Positions 1-8,873 are shown, numbered from the stretch's first letter. The stretch: DNA of 64,000 nucleotides from an uncultured Candidatus Melainabacteria bacterium (GCA_947570135.1 CANOTP010000004.1:62001-126000); one strand, 5' to 3'. The notes: generated from the letters alone by a model not told the origin. A program made the numbers and translations.

Positions 1-1
1 C

Positions 2-331
2 AATGCCGAGTTGTATTCTTGGAGAGCTACTGTTTTAAACCGTAAGGGTAAAAACTTGGAAGCATTAGCTGATATTGATAAAGCTATTGAATTAGACCCT
101 GATGATTTGTCTTATCATGTTACCCGCGGAAGCTGTATGTTTGATTTGGGTAATGTATCGGCGGCATTGGAAGAATGTAATTATGTTATTGGAAAAGACC
201 CGAAAGAGTCATCAGCATACGCACTTCGTGCGGTTATTAGAATGCAAAGAATGGATTTATCGGGCGCTTCTGAAGATTTAGACCGGGTAAATAAACTGCT
301 TGATGAAGAAATCGAGAGTTTAAACAAGTAA
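2..331 (+). CDS. TPR-repeat protein, C-terminal part (5' end outside window)
   Basis: The reading frame is open from the first bases of the window, so this is the end of a longer gene. The residues show at least two tetratricopeptide-like helical hairpins, for example AIELDPDDLSYHVTRGSCMF and the following SAALEECNYVIGKDPKESSA. TPR arrays are protein-interaction scaffolds, and nothing here tells the partner. A TTG at position 11 could be read as a start but has no ribosome binding site, so a partial gene is more likely. The gene ends at TAA 329-331, 85 bp before the next gene on the same strand. Confidence 0.8.
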   Translation, partial: NAELYSWRATVLNRKGKNLEALADIDKAIELDPDDLSYHVTRGSCMFDLGNVSAALEECNYVIGKDPKESSAYALRAVIRMQRMDLSGASEDLDRVNKLLDEEIESLNK

Positions 332-416
332 ATTGTAACAAAATCTTAATAACCTGTAAATTTTAACCTTAAAATTTTGTTTATAAGTAAGTAAGGGATA
401 AAAACGGGGATTATTT

Positions 417-1418
417 ATGTATTTTGGGATTACTAATGTTAAATTGGCGCAAGCAGAGAAAGTGAATGGAAATCCGTTTGCAACAGCGCCTGCAAAAACC
501 GACAATGTTAATATGTGGGATAAATTTAAAGCCGAAAATGCTCAAGATGTGGAAAAAATGAGTACGGTTGATGCTATGGCAAAACTTAATGCCGTAAATA
601 AACCGCAAGATGCTAAAAAAGTTAAAGCTATGGAAAAAATGTCAAAACTTTCTAAAGCTATGCAAGATAAGAATTTTTTGAATTTAACTCAAAAACATTT
701 TGATGCGTTTAAGTTGTTGGAGGCAAATCCTGCATTACGCGACTTAGCTGATACATTGGATGAAAAATTAATTAGTATTACCGATCAAAACATATATTTT
801 ATACAAAAACTTGAACTTTCATCAATGCAAGATTTGTCTGCCGATGAAATCAATAAAATCTGTAAAGATATTACAAATGCTGCAAAACAACTTGAAAAAG
901 ACGCTCAAAAAATTAGAGCAGGTATCTTAAAAGCAGGCGCATACTCAGAAGCCATGATGAAACTTGATGATCCTGAGAAAAAAGGCAAGTATGAAAAACT
1001 GGCAACCGAAACAGTTCAAAATCTTCCTGACGCATTCAAAAATAAGGAAGAAGCTGCTGAAGTTCAGGATAAGTTATCAGAATTAAGCGGTGAAGAAGAA
1101 ACAGATTTAGAAGAAGATTTTCAAGAAGAACCTGTTGAAGATACAGAATTAGGCAAAGTCGGAGATTTCTTAAGTCCGTTTATATATGATGAAGACGGTA
1201 CTCTTCTTGTCGAAAATTTAGAACAAGGGGCTTTCGATGCTGATACTGATGCTAAAGAAGAAGCTAAAGCTGAAAAAGAAGCCGATAAAGAACTTGGTAA
1301 AATTCGTGATGAATATAAAAAAGATTTAAATGAACAGAAAGAAAAAACAGGTAAAGAGCCAGAACCGATTAAAGACGAGAAAGGTCGAATTCTAAAATCT
1401 TTGCTTGGCGAAGAATAA
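417..1418 (+). CDS. Uncharacterised acidic, Lys/Glu-rich helical protein
   Basis: A 333-residue protein that I do not recognise. There is no signal peptide or membrane segment. The N-terminus is Asn/Ala rich (NGNPFATAPAK), the middle is helical and coiled-coil-like, and the last 110 residues are very acidic and then Lys/Glu alternating. A GGGAT-like ribosome binding site precedes the ATG. The NPF-containing N-terminus recalls the small protein at 4520 (NPYGNNPFVNYN). Convergent with queE, from which it is separated by only 7 bp. Base use is like that of its neighbours. A cytoplasmic or unconventionally exported structural protein are both possible, and no function is claimed. Confidence 0.8.
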   Translation: MYFGITNVKLAQAEKVNGNPFATAPAKTDNVNMWDKFKAENAQDVEKMSTVDAMAKLNAVNKPQDAKKVKAMEKMSKLSKAMQDKNFLNLTQKHFDAFKLLEANPALRDLADTLDEKLISITDQNIYFIQKLELSSMQDLSADEINKICKDITNAAKQLEKDAQKIRAGILKAGAYSEAMMKLDDPEKKGKYEKLATETVQNLPDAFKNKEEAAEVQDKLSELSGEEETDLEEDFQEEPVEDTELGKVGDFLSPFIYDEDGTLLVENLEQGAFDADTDAKEEAKAEKEADKELGKIRDEYKKDLNEQKEKTGKEPEPIKDEKGRILKSLLGEE

Positions 1419-1425
1419 GATTTCT

Positions 1426-2079
1426 TTATCTGACATCCAAGAATTTGTGTACTTGCGGAATCAAACGTACGTTATGATATTTTGCAGTGAATTTATCTAA
1501 AATTTCGTTACAAAAATCTGATGTCACTGTCATTCTATATCCGTCCATTTTTGGTTGAAGAATAAGTTCAAGATTAAATTGTTTACCGAGATTTATACAC
1601 TCCTCAATGTTTATATCAGATATATTTTCATCAAAGACTATTTTTGCAAAAGTTTGAATGCCGTTACATTGTTTAAAAAATTCCCTGTGAATTTCAGGGT
1701 TCAAGTTTAACTTTATATCGGCTGAAATTATGTCAATGTAATTTTTTATTAGCGGAAGTTTGTCTGAAAGAGTTGCGTTTGTTTCAAGATAAATTTTTGT
1801 TATACCTTTTATCATCGGTAGGAATTCTTTCAAAAATTCAGCAGAAAGTAACGGCTCGCCGCCTGTTAATGAAATTGAATGAAAGGTTTCAAGGTTATAT
1901 TCGGTTGTTATTTTTTTATAAAGTTCTTCTTCGCTGTAGGTTGTGCCGTCAGAAAAATCTGTATCGCAATAGTTGCATTTTAAATTACAGCCGCAAAATC
2001 TTATAAATAGCTGTTTATAGCCGACAACAGGACCTTCACCTTGTATGGATGAAAATATTTCGTTTACTTTAGTTTTCAT
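1426..2079 (-). CDS. queE: 7-carboxy-7-deazaguanine synthase (radical SAM)
   Basis: Radical SAM enzyme that converts 6-carboxy-tetrahydropterin to 7-carboxy-7-deazaguanine in the queuosine and deazapurine pathway. The N-terminus carries the QueE signature EIFSSIQGEGPVVG, followed by the cluster-binding CX3CX2C (Cys31, Cys35, Cys38), with SLTGGEPLL as the SAM-binding GGE motif. The 217-residue length is normal for the short QueE type. The start overlaps the end of the dnaJ-like gene by 11 bp, which suggests translational coupling in a minus-strand operon with the purD-like and dnaJ-like genes. No other que genes lie in the window. Confidence 0.92.
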   Translation of the reverse strand: MKTKVNEIFSSIQGEGPVVGYKQLFIRFCGCNLKCNYCDTDFSDGTTYSEEELYKKITTEYNLETFHSISLTGGEPLLSAEFLKEFLPMIKGITKIYLETNATLSDKLPLIKNYIDIISADIKLNLNPEIHREFFKQCNGIQTFAKIVFDENISDINIEECINLGKQFNLELILQPKMDGYRMTVTSDFCNEILDKFTAKYHNVRLIPQVHKFLDVR

Positions 2080-3076
2080 TTATTAAATTCTTTCTCATAT
2101 CATCTTTTGACAAATTTTTAAGCTCTTTATAAAGCTTAATTTCATCATCTGATAAATCATGAGAAAATTCAATACTTACCGTAATAATTAAATCACCGAT
2201 TTTGCCATTTTTCTTAATTCCTTGGTTTGCAATACGGAATTTTTGCCCAGAACAGGTGTTTGGCGGAAGTTTGAGTTTAATTGTTCCGTCAAAAGAAGGT
2301 ATTTTTATTTCTTCGCCAAGCGCTGCTTCAAAAGGCGTTATCGGCACATTGTAGTAAATATTTAATTTATCAAAACGGTATTTTGTTTTTGTTTCAACTT
2401 TAATAATTATATATAAGTCGCCGTTGGTGCCACCGTTTTTGCCGCTTGCACCTTCGCCTTTAAGTCTTAATTTTGAACCGTCTTTTACACCTTTTGGGAT
2501 TGTTACGGTTATTCTCTTGCGTTTGGAAACCTCACCTGTTCCGTTACAGTTATTGCATTTACCACCGTTAATGAATTTTCTGCCAAAGCAGTTCGGGCAT
2601 GTCTGGGTTGTTAAGATATTTATTATTCTTTTGCTACCTGTTATGACTTCTTCGGTGGAAATTTTGACTTCTGTTGTTATATTTTCGCCTTTTTGAGGTT
2701 TGTAAAGAGATTTTGTATGATTTTGTTTTTTTAATTTAGCCTGCCAGTATTTGAGTGTTTTTAGTAGGTTAAATTCTTTTTTTTCTTCTTTTTTAGGGGC
2801 AGGCTTTGGTGTTTCTTTCGGGGCAGGAGTCGGAGTTGGTTGTTTTTCCTGCTTAAATATGCCGTTTATGATGTCATAGTTTTTACGTTTTTGACTATCA
2901 GAAAGTGTGTCGTATGCGGTGGTAATTTTTTTAAAGGTGTCGATTGCTCCTTCTTCTTTATTCAAATCGGGGTGGTATTTTCTTGCAAGCTTTCTGTATG
3001 CGCATTTTATCTGAACGCTTGTTGCGTTAGTTTCTACACCTAAAATCTCATAAAAATTTACACTATTAAACGCCAT
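2069..3076 (-). CDS. DnaJ-family co-chaperone with a reduced zinc domain
   Basis: Hsp40-type co-chaperone. The J domain occupies residues 7-70 with the HPD motif at 35-37. A Pro/Lys-rich linker follows at about 85-110. A short zinc region has only two CxxCxG motifs (CPNCFG and CNNCNG) instead of the four in classical DnaJ. Two beta-sandwich C-terminal domains follow (ITVTIPKGVKDGSKLRLKGE and IPSFDGTIKLKLPPNT). At 335 residues it is shorter than type I DnaJ (about 375). The layout lies between DnaJ and CbpA. No dnaK or grpE is adjacent. It is the middle gene of the purD-like/dnaJ-like/queE group. Confidence 0.88.
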   Translation of the reverse strand: MAFNSVNFYEILGVETNATSVQIKCAYRKLARKYHPDLNKEEGAIDTFKKITTAYDTLSDSQKRKNYDIINGIFKQEKQPTPTPAPKETPKPAPKKEEKKEFNLLKTLKYWQAKLKKQNHTKSLYKPQKGENITTEVKISTEEVITGSKRIINILTTQTCPNCFGRKFINGGKCNNCNGTGEVSKRKRITVTIPKGVKDGSKLRLKGEGASGKNGGTNGDLYIIIKVETKTKYRFDKLNIYYNVPITPFEAALGEEIKIPSFDGTIKLKLPPNTCSGQKFRIANQGIKKNGKIGDLIITVSIEFSHDLSDDEIKLYKELKNLSKDDMRKNLINEN

Positions 3077-3175
3077 ATAACTTATCTAATGATAAATTAT
3101 AAAATTTCAACATTGGCTGATTGCGGAGAGGTCGTATGGATAATTTTGTACAAAAGACTATAATCCTCTGTTTAT

Positions 3176-4390
3176 TTACCCCCCCAGAATGTCTTTTCTG
3201 TATTTCATTCCGTCAAATGATATTTGTGCTAAATCTTCATAAATAAGGTTTTTGGCGCGGTTTAGGGTTGATGCGGTTTTAGTTATTACAAAAACTTCGC
3301 CCTTGCAAGTTAAGTATTTTTCATCATTTGTTTTTGTGATGTTTAAAATCTCAATATCGTCAATTCCTTCGAAACCTTTAATTACCTTGTTATTTTGTCT
3401 TGACATTACAACCGTGCTAACCGATGATAATTCGTTTGTTTTAATTTCCTCGTATTCATCGGCAAAAAGCCCGTCAATACAAGCCATAAAGATTTCAATA
3501 AGATTATCATCAATTAGATTAAGCACCGCAGCGGCGTCAAAATTCTGTAGAAACGGTTTAAATTCATTGACAAAAAACTTATCTTCACCCGTTAAAGTGC
3601 ATTCAACACCTAAAATTCCCAAATAAGGCGTTCCTTTTCTGTCTAAAGCCGATAGGGTGTTTCTTACGATGTTATCAACTCTTGAAACAACTACTTCCGA
3701 AATTTTATAATCAGGTGCAAAACAACCCATGCCGTTTGTTAAAAGTCCCCCGTCGCCGTTTTCGCTAAATTTGTAATTTGCAACGGTTGAGATAGGCAGT
3801 GCACTGTATCCATCTGTTATATAGTAAATTGTGAAATTATGTCCGCGGGTAAATTCTTCTATCAAGACATTTGTTTCGTTTTTTGTTGAAAAAAGAATTT
3901 CCAAGTATTCTCTTGCTAAAGCTGTTGTCGTACAGACAAGCCTGTCATCAAGCCCGTTATACTTGCTGCATTTTATTGTTATCGGATATTGGGCATTTTT
4001 TAAGAACTCTTCTGTTTGCTGCAGTTTTTCAAAAACTCCGAATTTAGAGGTTTGAGCCCTGTTTTTATATAAAAATTTCTTGCCGGAAGGCTTGTTTATT
4101 GCGATATTGCAAGCATCTTTTACAGGTCCGAAAATGTTTTGACCGTTTGTCTGGAAAAACGATACGATATCAGCGTCTAATGCTTTTTCGCTGACAGGTA
4201 TAGTCAGGTCAATTTCGTTTTCTAACGCAAATTTTAATAATCCCGTTAAATCATCTTCCCTTATATCAACTTCACTGCTTGGTGCCATGAAAATATTATC
4301 AACAGTTTCATTTTGTCTGAGTTTTTTGCCTAAAGCTGCAGCGGCAGCTCCTTTGCCGATTATTAATATGTTTTTCTTTTTTTTATCCAT
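3176..4390 (-). CDS. PurD-like ATP-grasp ligase (phosphoribosylamine-glycine ligase family)
   Basis: Resembles GAR synthetase, which joins glycine to phosphoribosylamine in purine synthesis. Visible parts are the N-terminal NILIIGKGAAAAALGKKL dinucleotide-type loop, the ATP-grasp region with GLLTNGMGCFAP (usual form GPNTGGMGAYSP) and YLGILGVEC, and a C-terminal subdomain with GFEGIDDI. The metal-binding segment usually reads EFNARFGDPE; here it reads EFKPFLQNFD, so the conserved Asn and the GDPE stretch are replaced. It could be a divergent PurD or a paralogue with another substrate. A TATAAT box lies exactly 6 bp before the ATG with no ribosome binding site. A C7 run marks the 3' end (codons GGG GGG TAA). 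Confidence 0.75.
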   Translation of the reverse strand: MDKKKKNILIIGKGAAAAALGKKLRQNETVDNIFMAPSSEVDIREDDLTGLLKFALENEIDLTIPVSEKALDADIVSFFQTNGQNIFGPVKDACNIAINKPSGKKFLYKNRAQTSKFGVFEKLQQTEEFLKNAQYPITIKCSKYNGLDDRLVCTTTALAREYLEILFSTKNETNVLIEEFTRGHNFTIYYITDGYSALPISTVANYKFSENGDGGLLTNGMGCFAPDYKISEVVVSRVDNIVRNTLSALDRKGTPYLGILGVECTLTGEDKFFVNEFKPFLQNFDAAAVLNLIDDNLIEIFMACIDGLFADEYEEIKTNELSSVSTVVMSRQNNKVIKGFEGIDDIEILNITKTNDEKYLTCKGEVFVITKTASTLNRAKNLIYEDLAQISFDGMKYRKDILGG

Positions 4391-4519
4391 ATAGAGATTA
4401 TACTACATAAAACGGATGATTTTTATTAAGTTATTTTAAAATTTTAAGATAAGCTATGATATAATTATGACAAAACGATTCTTATAATTAAAAACTACGA
4501 TAAGTAGAAAGGTTTTTAA

Positions 4520-4762
4520 ATGGCAGGTATAGTAAATTTCTTATCAAACGTATTTCAAGCTCCGGGGGTAAATACAACGGCTCCCGTAGTCCGTCAGACT
4601 CCGAGCAATAACCCTTACGGAAACAATCCTTTTGTTAATTATAACGGAAATCGTTACAACCAGTTTTACGCACAAAATAAACCCGTAAAAGGCGGATATT
4701 TTGCAGGCTATTATAACGGTAAACAAAACATTGTTGGTCGCCGTTTGTTTATTGAGGTGTAA
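4520..4762 (+). CDS. Small Asn/Tyr-rich protein of unknown function
   Basis: An 80-residue protein preceded by a ribosome binding site (AGAAAGG) at a normal distance. It is rich in Asn, Tyr, Gly and Pro, with the segment NNPYGNNPFVNYNGNRYNQF, and has no signal peptide or membrane helix. An extended -10 (TGATATAAT) lies upstream. Convergent with the three-prepilin operon, from which it is 16 bp away. The low-complexity, tyrosine-rich composition is like that of matrix or surface proteins, but this is only a compositional remark. Confidence 0.65.
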   Translation: MAGIVNFLSNVFQAPGVNTTAPVVRQTPSNNPYGNNPFVNYNGNRYNQFYAQNKPVKGGYFAGYYNGKQNIVGRRLFIEV

Positions 4763-4778
4763 TTGTTATTTACCCTTT

Positions 4779-5624
4779 TTAGTAATCCATTTTCCAACCG
4801 TTTGCCATTACATAGTTAAAACAGCTTGACGCATTACCGTTTCGGCAACTGGTTTTTAAGCTTGATAAATTTGAAGATATACTTGGAAGTTTACCTGTGT
4901 TAGATATGGTAAATTCAAATAAATCTCTTCCGACAATATTAGGCGCATCTGTTCCATTAATATCAACAATAACGGTCCCCCCTGTCCAAGCTAATTGATA
5001 AAGTTTATCAGGGCTTACAACTAAGGTCGGATCATATTTTTGCCAAGGTTGAGCTTGAAGTTCAGGCTCTAATGTTACTGAAGGAGTCTTATATGCAGGT
5101 TGAAGATTAACTGCCGCATAAGCAGGTAATAATCTGAATGTTAATTTTTTATATACAACATCTTCAGGATCAAATTTTAATTGCCAGTCAGGATATTTAT
5201 TTAGTTCAAATTCAGAAGTCCCGAAAGAGTAATTTATAACTACTCCGTTTTCCAATTTTACTGATTTCCCTTCTGCAGGAATTGTTATATCTACTTCAGA
5301 CATATTTGAAAGTTTTTTATATGATTCAGCCCAACAATCTGAAGTTTGTCCTTCTGTAATTTCACATGTTTTTCCGACTTCAAAATGAGAGAAAAAACGA
5401 TCGGGAGTGCTAAAATCGGTATTTGCTAAAACTTTGGTATTATTGTTTAAAAGTTGTTCGTCAAGTAAAAATGTTATATCATTTGTAATATTTTTAAGTT
5501 GGCTTGTCAAAACTCGTCTATTGATATTATCCATAATACTTGGTGCGGATAAAGCCGCAATAGCACCGACAATGCCAAGAGCCAAAAGTAATTCTATTAA
5601 AGTAAAAGCTATCTTTTTTTTCAT
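4779..5624 (-). CDS. Prepilin-like protein (type IV pilin / pseudopilin N-terminus)
   Basis: The N-terminus MKKKIAFTLIELLLALGI has a short basic leader, an expected prepilin peptidase cut between Ala and Phe, Glu5 of the mature protein, and a hydrophobic helix to about residue 30. The 281-residue length is long for the family here. The C-terminal part holds VDINGTDAPNIVGRDLFEF and two cysteines before NGWKM, features shared by the other prepilins of the window. An AAAGGA site precedes the ATG. Last gene of a three-gene minus-strand operon, 15 bp after the previous gene. Probably a pilus or type II secretion-like minor subunit. Which machine uses it is unknown, since no pilB, pilC or pilD is in the window. 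Confidence 0.88.
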   Translation of the reverse strand: MKKKIAFTLIELLLALGIVGAIAALSAPSIMDNINRRVLTSQLKNITNDITFLLDEQLLNNNTKVLANTDFSTPDRFFSHFEVGKTCEITEGQTSDCWAESYKKLSNMSEVDITIPAEGKSVKLENGVVINYSFGTSEFELNKYPDWQLKFDPEDVVYKKLTFRLLPAYAAVNLQPAYKTPSVTLEPELQAQPWQKYDPTLVVSPDKLYQLAWTGGTVIVDINGTDAPNIVGRDLFEFTISNTGKLPSISSNLSSLKTSCRNGNASSCFNYVMANGWKMDY

Positions 5625-5639
5625 AGTATTAATCCTTTC

Positions 5640-6314
5640 TTAATATGGCATTTTCCAGCCGTTTTCGACAATTACCCCGTAACAAGAATCAGCAGCGCCA
5701 TTTATGCAGTTTGTTTTGCCGCTTATTACATTAAAATTATCTGCAATTTTAAAATTCGGATATAATTTTCCTCTTTTTGAAATATATATTTCAAAATAAT
5801 CACGCCCTGCAATGTTAGGGAAATCATCTCCGTTTACATCGATATAAAAATGTCCGTAGACTGTATCTTCTCTTGGAGTTCCTGCGAAAGCCACAGAATC
5901 TGAGGTAATTCTTGCATATGTCATTGTTGCACCATTTTTTAATTTTATGGTTTTATAATTCGGACGCAATTTATTAGCTATAGATGTGTTCTTTAGCGTT
6001 TTATAATTCATAGTTTTCCAACAAGAATAATTGGATGCTTCACATATTGAAGAAGCCATATTAAAGTTGTTTTGAGTAAATAATTTTGAAAGACTGTCAA
6101 AGTCGGTACCTTCCAGAGTTCTTGACGGGCTGGTTACAAGTTGTTTATCTGCAAGAAGTTTAATTGCTTGTGTTGTACCTTTCAAATTTGTTACAAACAT
6201 TCTGTTTTGGATACGTGTTATAAGACTGGGAATTGAAACAGCCGCAATTGCTCCGATTATTCCGAGTGCAACAAGTAGTTCCGTTAATGTGAATGCTTTA
6301 TTTTTAATTTTCAT
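5640..6314 (-). CDS. Prepilin-like protein
   Basis: A 224-residue protein beginning MKIKNKAFTLTELLVALGI: basic leader, Ala/Phe cleavage site, Glu5 and a hydrophobic helix. The C-terminal half contains IDVNGDDFPNIAGRDYFE and ends with a Cys pair followed by NGWKMPY. The nearest relative in the window is the next gene of the same operon, with which it shares the first-helix text and the NGWKM end, so the two look like old tandem duplicates. AAGGA precedes the start. The spacings of 14 and 15 bp to its neighbours indicate one transcript. Confidence 0.88.
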   Translation of the reverse strand: MKIKNKAFTLTELLVALGIIGAIAAVSIPSLITRIQNRMFVTNLKGTTQAIKLLADKQLVTSPSRTLEGTDFDSLSKLFTQNNFNMASSICEASNYSCWKTMNYKTLKNTSIANKLRPNYKTIKLKNGATMTYARITSDSVAFAGTPREDTVYGHFYIDVNGDDFPNIAGRDYFEIYISKRGKLYPNFKIADNFNVISGKTNCINGAADSCYGVIVENGWKMPY

Positions 6315-6328
6315 AAATTTTCCTTATT

Positions 6329-6988
6329 CTAGTCTAAATAATTAGGGTCAAATCCGCTTCGCTCAATAAGGGCAAAGCATTTTTTAGCATCACCGCTTTT
6401 GCAGGAGGATTTTAATTGTGAATCTGTTTGGTTATCATACCTGGCTGCTCCGACATCCCCCATCCTTACCCCTGTTGAGGTATTTGTACTTCTTACGACT
6501 TCAAGTGCAAAATAGTCAATGCCGATAATATTTGGAGGTTCGGGACCGTTTAAGTCAATTATTACTGTATCTATATCCGGTCTGATTCCGATGTAAACCC
6601 CGTTTTTAAGGATAATTTCGCCTGTCGGGTGAGAGCCCCCTCTGACACTTCCGTCAATGGAAGAATATTCAACATCAACGTAATCACCTTCTTCATTAAG
6701 GGTTTTGAATACGTTATTATCTCTTGTATAATCAAAATGATTTTTTAAAAATCTCGATGGATTATTATAAACATCTGTATCCCAGATATTTTTAGCATTT
6801 TTTTGAAGGATTTCCTGCTGAACAGTATCACTGATATTTGCTACTGTTCCTTGCAATAATGCCATATTCGCTTTATTATTTAAATCTTTTATGAGTCCCG
6901 GCAGAACTAAAGCCGCAAGGGCTCCGACAACTGTCAGTGTTATCAAGACCTCAGGCAATGTAAAACCGTTATATTTAATCTTAATCAT
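6329..6988 (-). CDS. Prepilin-like protein, first gene of a three-prepilin operon
   Basis: Starts at the ATG that follows GAGGA by 7 nt; a TTG one codon earlier is in frame but less likely. The leader is MIKIKYNG with a classical Gly/Phe cut, then FTLPEVLITLTVVGALAALV, which has Pro at mature position 4 and keeps Glu5. The C-terminal region has IDLNGPEPPNIIGIDYFALE and two cysteines (SSCKSGDAKKC), but ends SGFDPNYLD instead of the usual GW motif. It is the first gene of the operon, divergent from the NifU-like gene. The three proteins may assemble as minor pilins in one complex (inference). Confidence 0.87.
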   Translation of the reverse strand: MIKIKYNGFTLPEVLITLTVVGALAALVLPGLIKDLNNKANMALLQGTVANISDTVQQEILQKNAKNIWDTDVYNNPSRFLKNHFDYTRDNNVFKTLNEEGDYVDVEYSSIDGSVRGGSHPTGEIILKNGVYIGIRPDIDTVIIDLNGPEPPNIIGIDYFALEVVRSTNTSTGVRMGDVGAARYDNQTDSQLKSSCKSGDAKKCFALIERSGFDPNYLD

Positions 6989-7051
6989 CAACCAATCCTC
7001 ATAGTATTATATATATTATTTTAACATTATTTTGCAAAAAGTTCAATCTTC

Positions 7052-7080
7052 TTGACTGAATATTTTGAGCAGGTTAAAAT
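7052..7080 (+). promoter_or_regulatory. Promoter for the NifU-like/GGGtGRT operon
   Basis: TTGACT at 7052-7057 and TAAAAT at 7075-7080, separated by 17 bp. The start codon follows 31 bp later behind an AGGGAG site, so this transcript has a normal leader. Confidence 0.65.
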
Positions 7081-7111
7081 TTAAGAGTATATAAGGTGAA
7101 GGGAGTAGAAA

Positions 7112-7813
7112 ATGACTAATATACAAGTTTCACAAGAAATTCAAGAAAAATGCTGCGTAGCTCGCGGTGTAAAAGGGGTACCTGCTCCGATTCCTCAAGA
7201 AGGAGAATGGACAAAATGTAAGGAGATTAAAGACATTTCAGGTCTTACTCACGGCTGCGGATGCTGTGCTCCTCAACAAGGTACTTGTAAATTAACTTTA
7301 AACGTTAAAGAAGGTGTTATCCAAGAAGCTTTGGTAGAAACCATCGGCTGTTCAGGTATGACTCACTCTGCTGCAATGGCAGGTGAAATCCTTCCGGGTA
7401 AAACTATTTTGGAAGCATTAAATACTGACCTTGTTTGTGACGCTATTAACGTTGCTATGAGAGAATTGTTCTTACAAATCGTTTACGGCAGAACTCAATC
7501 AGCTTTCTCTGAAAACGGTTTACCTGTGGGTGCAGGACTTGAAGATTTAGGTAAAGGTCTTTGCTCTATGTGCGGTACAATCCACTCAACAAAACAAAAA
7601 GGCGTAAGATATCTTTCTTTAACCGAAGGTTATATCCTTAAAATGGGACTTGATAAGAACGATGAAGTTATCGGATACCAATTCGTTAACCTGGGTAAAG
7701 TTATGGATGCAATCAAAAAAGGTGTTGATCCGAAAGAAGCTTACGAAAAGAATATCGGTACTTACGGCAGATTTGCTGATGCTGTTAAGTATATCGACCC
7801 TCGTGAAGAATAG
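7112..7813 (+). CDS. NifU/IscU-like iron-sulfur scaffold-type protein
   Basis: A 233-residue relative of the IscU/NifU N-terminal scaffold family. The motif THGCGCCAPQQGTC, then ETIGCSGMTHSAAMAGEIL, and a late Cys pair (GLCSMCGTIH) give the cysteines expected for cluster binding. The family normally has three ligand cysteines in about 130 residues. This version is longer and has an extra CGCC cluster. It is followed 55 bp downstream by the GGGtGRT gene, a pairing I recall from many gut anaerobes. An Fe-S or related metal-handling role is inferred from the family. A clear promoter and an AGGGAG ribosome binding site precede it. Confidence 0.85.
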   Translation: MTNIQVSQEIQEKCCVARGVKGVPAPIPQEGEWTKCKEIKDISGLTHGCGCCAPQQGTCKLTLNVKEGVIQEALVETIGCSGMTHSAAMAGEILPGKTILEALNTDLVCDAINVAMRELFLQIVYGRTQSAFSENGLPVGAGLEDLGKGLCSMCGTIHSTKQKGVRYLSLTEGYILKMGLDKNDEVIGYQFVNLGKVMDAIKKGVDPKEAYEKNIGTYGRFADAVKYIDPREE

Positions 7814-7868
7814 GGTTGCGTAAGCGGTAAATAACAAGTAACAAACAAAATAAAAAGGAAAAATAATT

Positions 7869-8873
7869 ATGACAGTAAAATTTGAAGGACAAGATAGACG
7901 TGAAGCTACTCTAGCTAAAGTTTTACCTGAATTCGGTTTTAAAAACCTGGAAGAAGCTCGCGATTTATGCTTATCAAAAGGAATTGATGTTGATGCGATT
8001 GTTAAAGGTATTCAGCCAATCGCATTTGATAACGCTTCTTGGGCTTACACATTAGGTTGTGCTATCGCAATCAAAAAAGGCTTAAAAGAAGCTGCTGATG
8101 TAGCGGAAGCTATCGGTTTAGGTTTACAAGCTTTTGCCGTTCCGGGTTCTGTAGGCGACAGACGTCAGGTTGGCATCGGTCACGGTAACTTAGGTGCTAT
8201 GCTTTTAAGAGAAGAAACTAAATGTTTCTGTTTCTTGGCAGGACACGAATCTTTCGCGGCAGCAGAAGGTGCTATCGGTATTGCAAGAAACGCTAACAGA
8301 GTAAGAAAAGAACCTTTAAGAGTTATCTTGAACGGTCTTGGTAAAGACGCAGCTTACGTTATTGCAAGAATCAACGGATTCACTGCTGTTGAAACAGAAT
8401 ATGATTTTAAAACAGGCGAATTGAAAATCGTTAAAGAAACACCGTTCTCAGAAGGTGAAAGAGCAAAAGTAAGATGCTATGGTGCTGATGATGTATCAGA
8501 AGGTGTTGCTATTATGATAAAAGAAGGTGTTGATGTATCTATTACAGGTAACTCAACTAATCCTACTCGTTTCCAACACCCTGTAGCCGGTACTTACAAA
8601 AAATGGTGTTTTGAAAATGACAGAAAATACTTCTCAGTAGCGTCAGGCGGTGGTACCGGTCGTACACTTCACCCTGATAACGTTGCAGCAGGTCCTGCAT
8701 CTTACGGTATGACTGATACTATGGGTAGAATGCACGGTGATGCTCAGTTCGCAGGTTCTTCATCAGTTCCTGCTCACGTAGAAATGATGGGTGTTATCGG
8801 TATGGGTAACAACCCAATGGTAGGTGCAACCGTTGCATGTGCTGTTGCAGTTTCTCAAGCTATGAGCAAATAG
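7869..8873 (+). CDS. GGGtGRT family protein
   Basis: A 334-residue protein with the family signature SGGGTGRTLHPDN near residue 265. The whole protein is highly polar yet alanine/glycine rich, with no membrane segment, and has cysteine-containing stretches such as KCFCFLAGHES. The family is conserved but has no established function. It sits directly after the NifU-like gene and shares its transcript, which ends at the hairpin at 8900-8931. Codon use is strongly biased to a small codon set (GGT, GCT, AAA), which suggests high expression. The ribosome binding site is AAAAGGAAAA. Confidence 0.9.
   Translation: MTVKFEGQDRREATLAKVLPEFGFKNLEEARDLCLSKGIDVDAIVKGIQPIAFDNASWAYTLGCAIAIKKGLKEAADVAEAIGLGLQAFAVPGSVGDRRQVGIGHGNLGAMLLREETKCFCFLAGHESFAAAEGAIGIARNANRVRKEPLRVILNGLGKDAAYVIARINGFTAVETEYDFKTGELKIVKETPFSEGERAKVRCYGADDVSEGVAIMIKEGVDVSITGNSTNPTRFQHPVAGTYKKWCFENDRKYFSVASGGGTGRTLHPDNVAAGPASYGMTDTMGRMHGDAQFAGSSSVPAHVEMMGVIGMGNNPMVGATVACAVAVSQAMSK

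Noticed and set aside
4779-6988. Three prepilin genes as a repeat or CRISPR-like array
   Set aside because: Similarity is limited to the first helix and short C-terminal motifs at protein level; spacing and length are those of ordinary genes.
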